Shown: positions 1-8,137, counted from the first letter of the stretch. The stretch is DNA of 64,000 nt from Lachnospiraceae bacterium NK3A20 (GCA_900107575.1 FNQX01000010.1:1-64000); one strand, 5' to 3'. Translations and numbers: made by a program. The notes: generated by a model not told the origin, from the letters alone.

Positions 1-186
1 TGCAGCAATTAATCCACCAGCGCGCAAATCGCTCAGAAATCTGTGCCGCGGGTCCGCCCCTCCTGTCCAGCTCGTCAACTGTGGTACAGTATCTTCGCTC
101 GTGCGGCTTGTGAATGGATCAAATCATGCGATTTCACGACGAGAATCATAATAGTTAACAGTTTATGCGAGCATGTGCCCAAAATA

Positions 187-195
187 TGTTAGAAT
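187..195 (+). promoter_or_regulatory. Extended -10 promoter candidate for marR-type gene
   Basis: TG at 187-188 is followed after one base by TAGAAT at 190-195, an extended -10 element with five of six consensus bases. No convincing -35 lies 16-18 bases upstream. It sits about 37 bases ahead of the start codon at 232. The rest of 1-231 shows no gene on either strand. Confidence 0.45.
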
Positions 196-231
196 ACTTC
201 TGGAAAAAGGTAATGCTCAAAGGGGGCGCAA

Positions 232-651
232 ATGAATGATTCGGCTGAGAAGTTATTCAATCTTCGTCTGGAGCACACGGGAGCTGTCGGGAAGATTGCG
301 GACGCGATTTCCTGCGGGGGTGAAGACGGCGTTCTGATGTATCTCTATGTGAAGGATCAGAAGATGCAGGCAGGTGAAATCGCCGAGGCACTGCGGCTGA
401 CGAGTGGCAGGATTGCCAACATTCTGAAGGTGCTGGAGAAGAAGAGGTACATTCAGAGGAAGCCCGGTCAGGATGATAAGAGGAAGATTCTGGTCTCTCT
501 GACGTCATCCGGAAGAAGCTACATCGCAGAGGTGAAGGAACGTGCTGTAGCCAGGTATGACGATGTGCTGCGGAAGCTGAATCCGCATGATGCAGCGACG
601 TTGTGCGAGCTTATCGGAAGACTCCTGGAGCGGATGGATGAGGCCCAGTAG
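232..651 (+). CDS. MarR-family winged-helix transcriptional regulator
   Basis: A 139-residue protein of typical MarR length. The centre (about residues 38-95) is a winged helix: a helix-turn-helix around AEALRLTSGRIANILKVLEK, then a wing with the D-x-K-R-K-I-L-V pattern that matches the family's D-x-R-x6-LT signature. The flanking helices would form the dimer interface. The ATG at 232 follows AAAGGGGG with good spacing. It stands alone, transcribed toward glf but about 140 bases away, with a separate promoter for glf. MarR proteins usually repress their own and neighbouring genes in response to small phenolics or oxidants. The ligand and target here cannot be read from sequence. Confidence 0.85.
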   Translation: MNDSAEKLFNLRLEHTGAVGKIADAISCGGEDGVLMYLYVKDQKMQAGEIAEALRLTSGRIANILKVLEKKRYIQRKPGQDDKRKILVSLTSSGRSYIAEVKERAVARYDDVLRKLNPHDAATLCELIGRLLERMDEAQ

Positions 652-712
652 TGGTCAGCAATTAACTAGCGGGGCAGAAATGTGGCCGAAGTGCCAGTTT
701 GAAAGGGTAATC

Positions 713-740
713 TTCACCTTTGTTTCTTACGTGGTATAGT
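713..740 (+). promoter_or_regulatory. Probable promoter of glf
   Basis: TTCACC at 713-718 and TATAGT at 735-740 are separated by 16 bases, and TG precedes the -10 element (TGGTATAGT). The glf start codon is 49 bases downstream. An AT-rich stretch follows the -10. Confidence 0.5.
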
Positions 741-788
741 TGTATAAAAATTATACTGCTTAAAAATTAAAGCCGGGGGAGTGGTTTC

Positions 789-1964
789 ATGAATTATGAT
801 TATCTGATCGTTGGCGCGGGACTGTTCGGCAGCGTCTGCGCGTATGAGCTGAACAAACGAGGCAAGAAGTGCAAGGTGATTGACCGCAGAGATCACATTG
901 CGGGCAACATCTATACGGAAAAGGTGAACGGGATAGAGGTTCATCAGTACGGTGCACACATCTTCCACACGTCAGATAAAGAGGTGTGGGACTATGTGGG
1001 CAAGTTTGCTGAGTTTAACAACTACATCAACTCACCGGTTGCGAAATACCACGACGAGCTCTACAACCTGCCGTTCAACATGAACACATTCAGCAAGATG
1101 TGGGGAATTACGACGCCGGCAGAGGCGCGAGAGGTCATTGACGCGCAGGTCGCGAGGGCGAAGGCAGAACGCGGCATCACGGAGCCGAAGAATCTCGAGG
1201 AGCAGGCGCTCTCACTCGGCGGGCAGGATATTTATGAGAAGCTGATCAAAGGCTATACGGAGAAGCAGTGGGGAAGAGACTGCACGGAGTTGCCTGCCTT
1301 CATCATCAAAAGGCTTCCGTTCCGTTTCGTCTACGACAACAACTATTTCAATGATCGTTACCAGGGGATCCCGATCGGTGGCTACACGCAGATTGTCCGC
1401 AGAATGCTCGAAGGGATTGAGACCGAACTCGGCAGGGATTTTCAGAAGGATGTATCTGAGATTCCTTCGATGGATCACCCGGGGATCTGTGTTTACGAGA
1501 TGGACGGTGATCTGTTCTCGAATGTGATCTACACGGGAATGATCGACGAATTCTTCCATTATGAGTACGGTCCGCTCGAATACCGGAGCCTTCGCTTCGA
1601 AACGGAAGCGCTGCCGGATTGCGACAATTATCAGGGCAATGCTGTCGTCAACTATACGGCAAGAGAAGTGCCCTATACCCGCATTATTGAGCATAAGCAT
1701 TTCGAGTTCGGTAAAGACGCAGTAATTGGAAAACCCATCCACGGCACGGTGATCACGAGGGAATACCCGGCAGCCTGGGAGAGAGGGATGGAGCCGTACT
1801 ATCCCGTCAACAATGATAGGAACGCGGCGCTCTATGCGCAGTACAGGGCTCTGGCAGACGAGAAGCCAAATGTTATTTTCGGCGGAAGGCTTGGCATGTA
1901 CCGCTATTTCGACATGGACAAGGTCATCCGTGCAGCGCTGGACACGGTAAAGGGCATGCTGTGA
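789..1964 (+). CDS. glf: UDP-galactopyranose mutase
   Basis: Flavoenzyme that interconverts UDP-galactopyranose and UDP-galactofuranose, supplying galactofuranose for surface glycans in the cytoplasm. The 391-residue length fits the family. The N-terminus has the FAD-binding Rossmann motif (YLIVGAGLFGS, residues 4-14), followed by the RRDHIAGN segment. The middle holds the family pattern YGAHIFHT and GYTEKQWG, and the C-terminus has GGRLGMYRYFDMD, all characteristic of Glf. The ATG follows a GGGGGAG ribosome binding site. The gene is monocistronic as far as can be seen, with no adjacent glycosyltransferase operon. The broken permease gene starts 62 bases downstream. Confidence 0.95.
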   Translation: MNYDYLIVGAGLFGSVCAYELNKRGKKCKVIDRRDHIAGNIYTEKVNGIEVHQYGAHIFHTSDKEVWDYVGKFAEFNNYINSPVAKYHDELYNLPFNMNTFSKMWGITTPAEAREVIDAQVARAKAERGITEPKNLEEQALSLGGQDIYEKLIKGYTEKQWGRDCTELPAFIIKRLPFRFVYDNNYFNDRYQGIPIGGYTQIVRRMLEGIETELGRDFQKDVSEIPSMDHPGICVYEMDGDLFSNVIYTGMIDEFFHYEYGPLEYRSLRFETEALPDCDNYQGNAVVNYTAREVPYTRIIEHKHFEFGKDAVIGKPIHGTVITREYPAAWERGMEPYYPVNNDRNAALYAQYRALADEKPNVIFGGRLGMYRYFDMDKVIRAALDTVKGML

Positions 1965-2026
1965 TCACTTTAATCAGGCTTTAAACCACATTGAGTAGAA
2001 TGGAAAACTGTAAGGAGGAGGCAGCC

Positions 2027-2849
2027 GTGTTATCTAATAAAACATCAGTATTCAGAATAATAGCTGCCATCCTTGCGGTTGCCGTGGCAGCCATTTCTTT
2101 AGAGCTATTCATTATCAACATCATTTTCAACCGTGGCAGTGATACCCTTCAGAATAATGACTTAGTATATTGTCGGCTCATGCATGAGGGAAATCCGTTT
2201 GAGTATTCATTCGACCAATATACGAAGATGGAATCAGACCTAAAAGAGATAGGTAACTATTACGAAATTTATTTTCAATATCTGGAAACGGGAGAGCATG
2301 CCGATCAACAACTCTATAACATGGATACCAAGCGTTTGGATACCACGGAAAAGGCTGTTTCATCAATTCAGGTTGAAGATAAGGTGATAAGCAACTGCAA
2401 ACTTAAGACGGCAGAGGGAAGATTATTTGAACCCAGGGACTATGTTGTTGAAAAAGACCAGCAGTATTTTCCGGTGATCCTGGGGAATGTCTATAGAAAC
2501 ACCTATAAGGTGGGGGATATCATTCAGTTGTACTACCTTTATTCCGATCTTAAGTTTAAGGTGGTAGGTATCCTTCAGCCGGATCAATCTCAGATGCTGG
2601 GTGATGTTTTTTGTGATTTTGATACCAGCATTATCTTGCCAATGTTCAAGGTGGCCGAAGAGGCTCCTGCTTATTTTGATAAAAAGGGTCTATTGATACA
2701 TTACTCTTTTTTAGTAAGTGGAATTTCGGAAATAGAAGGCGAGAATTTCAGCGATGAAATTTTTTCGGATGATTGCTTTTATTATAGTGGTGTCATTATC
2801 TGCTAATGTCATCGCCACTATTCTGAGAAAGGCAAAAGCCTCCAGCTGA
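2027..2849 (+). pseudogene. Frameshifted FtsX/MacB-like permease fragment
   Basis: The start is GTG at 2027, chosen because AAGGAGG (2012-2018) sits at ideal spacing; an in-frame TTG at 1991 has no such site. One N-terminal membrane helix (RIIAAILAVAVAAISLELF) is followed by about 200 extracellular residues resembling the periplasmic core of FtsX-type ABC permeases (YKVGDIIQLYY, FKVVGILQPDQ). The frame stops at 2804-2806. One base after a run of six T (2760-2765), the +1 frame encodes MIAFIIVVSLSANVIATILR, a plausible second membrane helix, then stops at 2847-2849. This looks like a frameshift in an already truncated gene. It is AT-richer than its neighbours and no partner ATPase is adjacent. 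Family assignment rests on layout, not on a search. Confidence 0.5.
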
Positions 2850-2883
2850 TGCTATCAGAGGTGCGGGGGTGATAAATCAGACC

Positions 2884-2913
2884 TTGACAGGATCCTTTGC
2901 CGCGTGCTATTCT
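2884..2913 (+). promoter_or_regulatory. Promoter of the rpmG-secE-nusG group
   Basis: TTGACA at 2884-2889 (perfect -35) and TATTCT at 2908-2913 are separated by 18 bases. It lies about 120 bases upstream of rpmG, with no other candidate in the gap. Confidence 0.65.
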
Positions 2914-3032
2914 GTGGTATGGATCTTGGCAGGTCTTTTTTTTATGCCCTGAATGTGGTGCGGCCTGCTGCGGTATCCGTGCGGCAAGAGGTGCCGTACG
3001 GGAGCATAATATCACGATGGAGGAAAAAGATT

Positions 3033-3182
3033 ATGCGTACGAGAATCACACTGGCATGCACTGAGTGCAAGCGTCGTAACTACAACACGACAAAGGACAA
3101 GAAGACTCATCCGGAGCGTATGGAGATCATGAAATACTGCAGATTCTGCAGAAAGCACACGCTTCACAAGGAAACAAAGTAA
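3033..3182 (+). CDS. rpmG: 50S ribosomal protein L33
   Basis: A 49-residue protein of the 50S subunit near the E site. It is the zinc-binding form: paired cysteines C9-x2-C12 and C36-x2-C39 make a zinc ribbon. The start is the ATG at 3033 behind GGAGG (3019-3023); a longer in-frame reading from 2904 would add 43 residues foreign to L33 and was rejected. The order rpmG-secE-nusG-rplK-rplA is standard in Firmicutes, and the three genes share the promoter at 2884. No tRNA gene lies between rpmG and secE. Confidence 0.95.
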   Translation: MRTRITLACTECKRRNYNTTKDKKTHPERMEIMKYCRFCRKHTLHKETK

Positions 3183-3254
3183 TACGTCATTCGAGCGAAT
3201 AGGATGGGCAGCGGACTGATCTGCTAAGGCGGAAAGGCCCGGAGTGGAGTTAAC

Positions 3255-3614
3255 ATGAGTGACAGGGATACTAGGGCCAGAGCAGCGAAAAAGGGCGGCT
3301 TCGTCGACAAGTGCAGGGCGTTCTTCCGCGGCGTGAGGGCTGAGTTCAGAAAGATCATCTGGCCGGAACGCGACACACTGATCAAACAGCTGATCGCCGT
3401 TCTGGTCGTGACGGTTATTGTAGGTCTTTTGATCGCGATCATTGATTTCGGAGTCCAGAATCTGATCGACTTCCTGATGGGAGTGCGTCTTCCTGCGGCG
3501 AGTGACGCGGCGAACGCGGCAGCAACGGCAGCGAGTGAAGCAGCAACCGCGGTTTCTACAGCGGCAAGTGAAGCGGCTGATGCCGCAGCTACAGTAGCGG
3601 CAACCGTTCAGTAA
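3255..3614 (+). CDS. secE: Preprotein translocase subunit SecE with alanine-rich tail
   Basis: SecE clamps SecY in the plasma-membrane translocon. Residues about 18-75 match single-span SecE: a basic amphipathic stretch (FFRGVRAEFRKIIWPERDTL) then one membrane helix (LIAVLVVTVIVGLLIAIIDF). Firmicute SecE is usually about 60-75 residues; this one has 119 because of a C-terminal tail of about 43 residues made almost only of Ala, Ser, Thr, Glu and Val with repeated AASEA/TAASEA blocks. The tail would lie outside the membrane if the usual topology holds. Its function is unknown; it may be low-complexity drift. secE lies between rpmG and nusG, as in most bacteria. Confidence 0.93.
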   Translation: MSDRDTRARAAKKGGFVDKCRAFFRGVRAEFRKIIWPERDTLIKQLIAVLVVTVIVGLLIAIIDFGVQNLIDFLMGVRLPAASDAANAAATAASEAATAVSTAASEAADAAATVAATVQ

Positions 3615-3635
3615 CGGGCTTTGGAAAGGAACGAA

Positions 3636-4388
3636 ATGGCAGATAAGAAAGCAATTCGTGTGAAACCCGGCGTTCTCCCGGAGGTCATGGAAATCAAACG
3701 GCCTGATTTCACGAAGAAGGCCGCTGACATCGAGAAGGTGGAAGCGGAGAGAGTTCTCAATCAGGGTGAAAATCTGCAGGATACCGCGGAAGAATCCGTG
3801 ATGGCGCAGAGCATTGAGGCGCAGGAAGCGGCAGCGGGCGACGAAGACCGTCTCGACGAGAGTGCGATTTCTGACGTTGCGAAGTGGTATGTCGCGCACA
3901 CTTTCTCGGGTTATGAGAACAAGGTCAAGGCTACGCTGGAGAAGGCGATTGAGAACCGCCACCTGGAGAATCAGATTTTCGAGGTGCAGGTTCCGATGCA
4001 GGATGTCGTAGAGATCAAGAACGGCGTCCGCAAGGCAGTGCCGAAGAAGATGTATCCCGGCTATGTGCTGGTCAACATGATCATGAACGATGAGACCTGG
4101 TACGTCGTCCGCAACACGCGTGGCGTGACGGGCTTCGTAGGACCGGGATCGAAGCCGGTGCCGCTCTCCGATGCGGAGATGAGGCCGCTCGGCATTCACA
4201 CCGGGAACATTCAGGTCGACTTCGCCGAAGGCGACAGTGTCGCGATCATCGCGGGTGTCTGGAAAGACACGCTCGGCACGGTTTCCAAGATTGATTATAA
4301 CAAGCAGACCGCGACCATCAACGTCGAGCTCTTCGGCAGGGAAACACCTGTCGAGATCAGCTTCGCCGAGGTACGCAAAACTAATTAG
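3636..4388 (+). CDS. nusG: Transcription elongation/termination factor NusG
   Basis: NusG binds the RNA polymerase clamp and couples transcription to translation or termination. The ATG at 3636 follows GGAAAGGA; an in-frame TTG at 3621 has no such site. The 250-residue protein has a canonical NGN domain (from KWYVAHTFSGYENKVK, about residue 81, with PGYVLVNM) and a C-terminal KOW domain (EGDSVAIIAGVWKDTLGTVS). Ahead of the NGN domain is an acidic extension of about 78 residues, rich in Glu, Asp and Ala, absent from typical 170-180 residue NusG. It follows secE by 21 bases and precedes the L11-L1 leader. Confidence 0.93.
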   Translation: MADKKAIRVKPGVLPEVMEIKRPDFTKKAADIEKVEAERVLNQGENLQDTAEESVMAQSIEAQEAAAGDEDRLDESAISDVAKWYVAHTFSGYENKVKATLEKAIENRHLENQIFEVQVPMQDVVEIKNGVRKAVPKKMYPGYVLVNMIMNDETWYVVRNTRGVTGFVGPGSKPVPLSDAEMRPLGIHTGNIQVDFAEGDSVAIIAGVWKDTLGTVSKIDYNKQTATINVELFGRETPVEISFAEVRKTN

Positions 4389-4402
4389 CTTGGGCTAATT
4401 GG

Positions 4403-4427
4403 TTTCAACCAATTCGTCTGGTTGAAA
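4403..4427 (+). promoter_or_regulatory. Hairpin between nusG and rplK
   Basis: A perfect 9-bp inverted repeat, TTTCAACCA (4403-4411) and TGGTTGAAA (4419-4427), has a 7-base loop. No U-run follows, so it is not a standard terminator. It may be a processing site or attenuator between nusG and the rplK leader. Confidence 0.4.
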
Positions 4428-4488
4428 TCATTATTGCAGATCCACCACGCCTGTGGTAGATTGATAGAGTTGCCGTAAGGCAGAAGAT

Positions 4489-4523
4489 GTGGGAGCAGGC
4501 ATGCCACCTGCGCGACAAACCAC
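4489..4523 (+). promoter_or_regulatory. Ribosomal protein L1 binding-site mimic, copy 1 (before rplK)
   Basis: GTGG at 4489-4492 pairs with CCAC at 4520-4523. Inside, GCAGG (4495-4499) pairs with CCTGC (4507-4511), leaving GA and GACAAA unpaired on either side. This GTGGGAG-stem-GAC-CCAC pattern copies the L1-binding region of 23S rRNA (helices 76-78), the basis of known L1 translational autoregulation. It ends 12 bases before the rplK start, so bound L1 would block the ribosome binding site. Confidence 0.65.
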
Positions 4524-4535
4524 GAAGGAGGAAAA

Positions 4536-4961
4536 ATGGCTAAAAAGGTAGAAGGATACATTAAGTTACAGATCCAGGCCGGCAAAGCAACACCCGCTCC
4601 GCCCGTAGGACCTGCACTTGGACAGCACGGTGTCAACATCGTTGAGTTCACCAAGCAGTTCAACGCAAAGACAGCGAACGAGGGTGATATGATCATCCCT
4701 GTTGTCATCACTGTTTATGCAGACAGAAGCTTCAGCTTCATTACGAAAACACCGCCCGCGGCAGTTCTGCTCAAGAAGGCGGCGAACATCCAGAAGGCTT
4801 CCGGCGAGCCGAACAAGACCAAGGTTGCTTCCGTGACCAAGGCTCAGGTAAAGGAAATCGCTGAGAAGAAGATGCCTGATCTGAACGCGGCTTCCGTAGA
4901 AGCGGCGATGAGCATGATCGAAGGCACTGCGAGAAGCATGGGCATTACTGTTACTGAGTAA
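4536..4961 (+). CDS. rplK: 50S ribosomal protein L11
   Basis: L11 binds the GTPase-associated centre of 23S rRNA and the L10-L12 stalk base. The 141 residues are full length. The N-terminal domain shows [20 protein letters not shown] and LGQHGVNI, the C-terminal RNA-binding domain ends in [14 protein letters not shown]. The proline pair in the N-terminal domain is the usual thiopeptide-contact region and looks wild type. The ATG follows AAGGAGG. It forms a pair with rplA 59 bases downstream, each gene preceded by an L1-type site. Confidence 0.97.
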   Translation: MAKKVEGYIKLQIQAGKATPAPPVGPALGQHGVNIVEFTKQFNAKTANEGDMIIPVVITVYADRSFSFITKTPPAAVLLKKAANIQKASGEPNKTKVASVTKAQVKEIAEKKMPDLNAASVEAAMSMIEGTARSMGITVTE

Positions 4962-4978
4962 GAGACCGTTGTGTAGAT

Positions 4979-5006
4979 GTGGGAGGCTCGAAAAGCCGTT
5001 GACCAC
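4979..5006 (+). promoter_or_regulatory. Ribosomal protein L1 binding-site mimic, copy 2 (before rplA)
   Basis: GTGG (4979-4982) pairs with CCAC (5003-5006), and GGCT (4985-4988) with AGCC (4994-4997), leaving GA and GTTGA unpaired. GTGGGAGGCT also matches the start of the 23S L1 site closely. It lies 14 bases before the rplA start codon and overlaps the approach to its GGAGG. Together with copy 1 it gives each cistron its own L1-responsive element. Confidence 0.68.
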
Positions 5007-5020
5007 GATGGAGGTTAATA

Positions 5021-5710
5021 ATGAAGCACGGTAAGAAATATACAGAGGCCGCTAAGCTTGTCGATAAGGCGAAGCTCTACGAGGCCGAAGAGGCAGTCGC
5101 TCTGGTGAAGAAGACTGCGACCAAGAAGTTTGATGAGACGATCGAGCTGAACATCCGTACAGGCTGCGATTCCCGTCATGCTGACCAGCAGATCCGTGGA
5201 TCTGTTGTACTCCCTGCAGGTACCGGCAAGAAGGTTCGTGTGCTGGTATTCGCCAAGGGTGCCAAGGCTGACGAAGCTACGGCAGCAGGCGCTGACTATG
5301 TTGGCGGCGAAGAGTTCCTGCCCAAGATTCAGAAGGACGGCTGGCTCGATTTCGACGTTGTCGTTGCTACACCTGATATGATGAGCGTTGTAGGTCGTCT
5401 CGGTAAGGTTCTCGGGCCGAAGGGCCTGATGCCGAACCCGAAGGCTGGTACGGTTACCATGGATGTCACCAAGGCTATCCACGATATCAAAGCCGGCCAG
5501 GTAGAGTATCGTCTTGACAAGGCTAACATTATTCATGTCAGCATCGGTAAGGCGTCGTTCACTGACGAGCAGCTGCTCGACAACTTCAACGCACTGATGG
5601 GTGCAATCGAGAAGGCAAAGCCCTCCACTGTAAAGGGCCAGTATCTCAAGAGCATTTCCATGGCTACCACCATGGGCCCTGGTGTCAGGATCGTTGCCAA
5701 CAGATATTGA
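5021..5710 (+). CDS. rplA: 50S ribosomal protein L1
   Basis: L1 forms the mobile stalk at the E site and represses its own mRNA when in excess. The 229-residue length is normal. It begins [20 protein letters not shown] and shows the family motifs [19 protein letters not shown] and [10 protein letters not shown] that contact RNA. The ATG follows GGAGG at 5010-5014. It is the last gene of the rpmG-to-rplA group; a strong terminator follows 30 bases after the stop. Confidence 0.97.
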   Translation: MKHGKKYTEAAKLVDKAKLYEAEEAVALVKKTATKKFDETIELNIRTGCDSRHADQQIRGSVVLPAGTGKKVRVLVFAKGAKADEATAAGADYVGGEEFLPKIQKDGWLDFDVVVATPDMMSVVGRLGKVLGPKGLMPNPKAGTVTMDVTKAIHDIKAGQVEYRLDKANIIHVSIGKASFTDEQLLDNFNALMGAIEKAKPSTVKGQYLKSISMATTMGPGVRIVANRY

Positions 5711-5739
5711 TCGCAGGCGCTAACTGAATCAACCAATTC

Positions 5740-5774
5740 AAAGGTCATGTCCGGAGTTCCGGGCATGGCCTTTT
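5740..5774 (+). terminator. Rho-independent terminator after rplA
   Basis: AAAGGTCATGTCCGGA (5740-5755) pairs with TCCGGGCATGGCCTTT (from 5758) with two wobble or mismatched positions, followed by TTTT. It closes the rpmG-rplA transcript. Confidence 0.85.
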
Positions 5775-5943
5775 AAAATTACAGGCATATATGGCAGTCT
5801 ATTCGTGAGAGTGGTTTTCCCCTTTGCGTCAGCATATAATAACTTCGGGATCGTTCGTACCAAAGTAGATATTCAGCGGACATGGCCGCAATTCCGCTTT
5901 GCGGAATACTTGCGCAGCAAAATTTGCATTTACGGCCTGCATT

Positions 5944-5978
5944 GTGACAGTTCAGAAGCGAAAGTTCTGAACTGTTAC
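5944..5978 (+). repeat. Short 14-bp inverted repeat resembling the ends of the dispersed element
   Basis: GTGACAGTTCAGAA (5944-5957) pairs with TTCTGAACTGTTAC (5965-5978), perfect apart from one G-T pair, with loop GCGAAAG. The right arm resembles the right ends of the larger elements at 37822 and 39886 (TCTGAATGGTTAC, TCTGAATAGGTAC), so it could be a minimal relative. The rest of 5775-6003 holds a TATAAT at 5835-5840 without a good -35 and a small hairpin at 5891-5907, but no gene. Confidence 0.5.
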
Positions 5979-6003
5979 GAAGGTACAGCGGGGAGGGGTG
6001 ACA

Positions 6004-7338
6004 ATGAGAATGAAGAGATGGACAAGCTGGGGTGCAGGAGAGATGTGGCAAACGCACGGTCTGCCTGCGGTGCTGGCTGTGCTCAGTGCGACAGTTCTGG
6101 TGTGCACGGGGACAATGACTGTCATCCATGCGGAGGCGGCACCGGTGCGCATGCAGGACGGACAGGTATTCGATCCGGAATGGTACGGAGCACAGTATCC
6201 GGATGTTACTGCGGCGCTGGGGACAGATCCTGCTGCGCTCTATCAGCATTATCAGCAGTTTGGCGCGGCGGAAGGGAGGATGCCGTATGCTCCGGATGCG
6301 GATCTGTCTGTGGTGCCGGATTATCAGCGCACTCCCGTGATGCAGGAGGGCATCTCCTACACGGAGATTGCAGACGATGACGACAGCGTGACTTTCACCT
6401 TCGCCGGGGATATCAACATGGATCCTGACTTTGTCGCCGGACAGACGATACAAAGGTACGGGCTGGCGGGCTGTTTCGATGCGGCGTCGCTCTCTGCCAT
6501 GCGGGATAGCGATATCTTCATGCTGAACAACGAGTTCACTTATTCCGCAAACTCCAATCGGAATGCGAAGAAGTGGACGTTCCAGGCAAGGCCTGCCCGG
6601 GCGGCTTCTCTATATGATATCGGAACGGACATCGTCTCTCTTGCGAACAACCATGTCTACGATTATGGGCGGACGGGATTTGTCTCAACGCTGGACACGC
6701 TGGATGGCATCGGGATGCCGTATGTCGGCGCGGGACGAAATGCGGAAGAGGCACAGAGGCCGCATTACTACCGCGCGGGCAGTATGACAATCGCAGTCAT
6801 CGCCGCTACAGAGATCGAGAGGATGAGTGCACCCGCGACGAGGGGCGCAACGGCGACGGAGCCTGGTGTTTTCCGGTGCTATGATCCGACCGCACTGTAC
6901 AATGCGATCCGCGACGCAAAGACGAAGGCGGACTACTGCATCGTATTCGTTCACTGGGGGACGGAACAGAGGAAAACACCAGACGAGAGTCAGCTGCGAC
7001 TCGCGAAAGGGATCACGGACGCGGGCGCGAATCTCATTATCGGAGATCACTCGCACTGTCAGGAGACGATTGGCTGGATAGGGGATACGCCGGTGGTGTA
7101 TAGTCTCGGCAATTTCGTATTCGCCAATTATACGAGAGATACCTGCCTGTTCCGCGTAACGCTCCGGCCGTCTGAGGGTAAAATGGTCCGTGCGGAATAT
7201 CTGCCGCTCCACTGCGATGCTGCATGCAGGATCACGATGCCTACGGGAACAGCCAGAAGTGCCGCCTTGCAAAGGGAGCAGGCACTCTCGCCGGATGTTC
7301 ACATCTCGCCGGACGGTGAAGTGACACCGAGAAACTGA
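6004..7338 (+). CDS. Secreted CapA/PgsA-type metallophosphoesterase-fold protein
   Basis: The ATG at 6004 is preferred over GTG at 5998 because GGGGAGGGG sits just upstream. A signal peptide (basic start, hydrophobic LPAVLAVLSATVLVCTG, likely cut after HAEA) directs the 444-residue product outside. Residues about 50-90 form a DPEWYGAQYPDV...HYQQFGAAEGR motif seen in Clostridial surface proteins. The main domain has CapA signatures: FTFAGDINMD, LNNEFTYS, DIVSLANNHVYDYG, VFVHWGTE and LIIGDHSHCQ plus YSLGNFVF, metal-ligand positions of the calcineurin-like fold. CapA relatives act in capsule or polyglutamate export, but no capBC neighbours exist, so the substrate is open. It is a single gene between two ribosomal operons. 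Confidence 0.85.
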   Translation: MRMKRWTSWGAGEMWQTHGLPAVLAVLSATVLVCTGTMTVIHAEAAPVRMQDGQVFDPEWYGAQYPDVTAALGTDPAALYQHYQQFGAAEGRMPYAPDADLSVVPDYQRTPVMQEGISYTEIADDDDSVTFTFAGDINMDPDFVAGQTIQRYGLAGCFDAASLSAMRDSDIFMLNNEFTYSANSNRNAKKWTFQARPARAASLYDIGTDIVSLANNHVYDYGRTGFVSTLDTLDGIGMPYVGAGRNAEEAQRPHYYRAGSMTIAVIAATEIERMSAPATRGATATEPGVFRCYDPTALYNAIRDAKTKADYCIVFVHWGTEQRKTPDESQLRLAKGITDAGANLIIGDHSHCQETIGWIGDTPVVYSLGNFVFANYTRDTCLFRVTLRPSEGKMVRAEYLPLHCDAACRITMPTGTARSAALQREQALSPDVHISPDGEVTPRN

Positions 7339-7357
7339 TGATTGATAATAAAAGTGC

Positions 7358-7386
7358 TTGACAGGCAGGTGCATGAATGTTACTGT
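7358..7386 (+). promoter_or_regulatory. Promoter of rplJ-rplL
   Basis: A perfect TTGACA (7358-7363) and TACTGT (7381-7386) are 17 bases apart, and TG at 7378-7379 makes an extended -10. The L10 leader begins just downstream. The promoter starts 19 bases after the capA-type stop codon. Confidence 0.65.
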
Positions 7387-7394
7387 ATCACAGG

Positions 7395-7540
7395 TTATAA
7401 ACCACAGCCGAAGACAGCAGGTGACAAAGGTGGCTGACGAGAGTCAGGTCGGAGTCGTAAGTTCCCGAAGGGACGCCCGCCGAGGATGAATAAGATTGCA
7501 TTTATTCCCCTCTGTCTATGCGGCAGAGGGAATTTTTCGT
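7395..7540 (+). promoter_or_regulatory. L10 (rplJ) autoregulatory leader with attenuator
   Basis: The leader shows the L10-leader layout: purine-rich kink-turn segments (GAAGACAGCAGGTGAC near 7411-7426 and CGCCGAGGATGAAT near 7478-7491) around a stem-loop. It is followed by a terminator-like hairpin ATTCCCCTCTG/CAGAGGGAAT (7504-7533) with a TTTTTC tail. In Firmicutes, L10(L12)4 binds such leaders and represses expression. The class is recognised by layout; exact helices were not computed. Confidence 0.75.
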
Positions 7541-7582
7541 CTTTCTCCTTCGCTGAGGCAAAAATAATACAGGAGGTAAGAA

Positions 7583-8137
7583 ATGGCAAAGGTTGAATTA
7601 AAGCAGCCGATCGTTGATGAGATCTCCGAGAAGATCAACGGCGCCCAGTCTGTAGTTGTTGCTGACGGCAGAGGCCTGACAGTAGCACAGGATACAGAAC
7701 TTCGTAAAGCTCTTCGTGAAGCCGGCGTTCAGTACAAGGTTTATAAGAACACTCTTATAAAGCGTGCATTTGAAGGCACTGACTTCGCTCAGCTCGACGA
7801 GTATCTGGAAGGACCCAGCGCAGTTGCGATCTCGAAGGACGACGCGACAGCAGCGGCAAGAGTTCTCTACAAGTTCGCCAAGAACAACGACAAGCTCGAG
7901 ATCAAGGGCGGTGTCGTAGAAGGAAAGGTATATGATGCCAAGGCTCTCGAGCCGATCGCAACAATCCCTTCCAGAGAAGAGCTCCTTTCCAAGCTGCTCG
8001 GATCCCTGCAGGCTCCTATCACCAACTTCGCACGCGACATCAGACAGGTTGCAGAGAAGAAGGCAGAGGGCGGCGAGGCAGCTCCCGCAGAGGAAGCAGC
8101 ACCTGCAGCTGAGACAGCACCCACAGCAGAGGCATAA
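7583..8137 (+). CDS. rplJ: 50S ribosomal protein L10
   Basis: L10 anchors the L12 dimers of the ribosomal stalk and, with them, represses its own mRNA. The N-terminal RNA-binding domain contains VVVADGRGLTVAQDTELRKA and VYKNTLIKRAF. The 184 residues exceed the usual 165-175 because of a C-terminal tail made of Ala, Pro, Glu and Thr after the L12-binding helix. The ATG follows AGGAGG. rplL follows 58 bases later. Confidence 0.96.
   Translation: MAKVELKQPIVDEISEKINGAQSVVVADGRGLTVAQDTELRKALREAGVQYKVYKNTLIKRAFEGTDFAQLDEYLEGPSAVAISKDDATAAARVLYKFAKNNDKLEIKGGVVEGKVYDAKALEPIATIPSREELLSKLLGSLQAPITNFARDIRQVAEKKAEGGEAAPAEEAAPAAETAPTAEA

Noticed and set aside
1-231. Possible gene end at the left edge
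   Set aside because: No open frame with coding character was seen on either strand; only the promoter candidate near 187 is supported.
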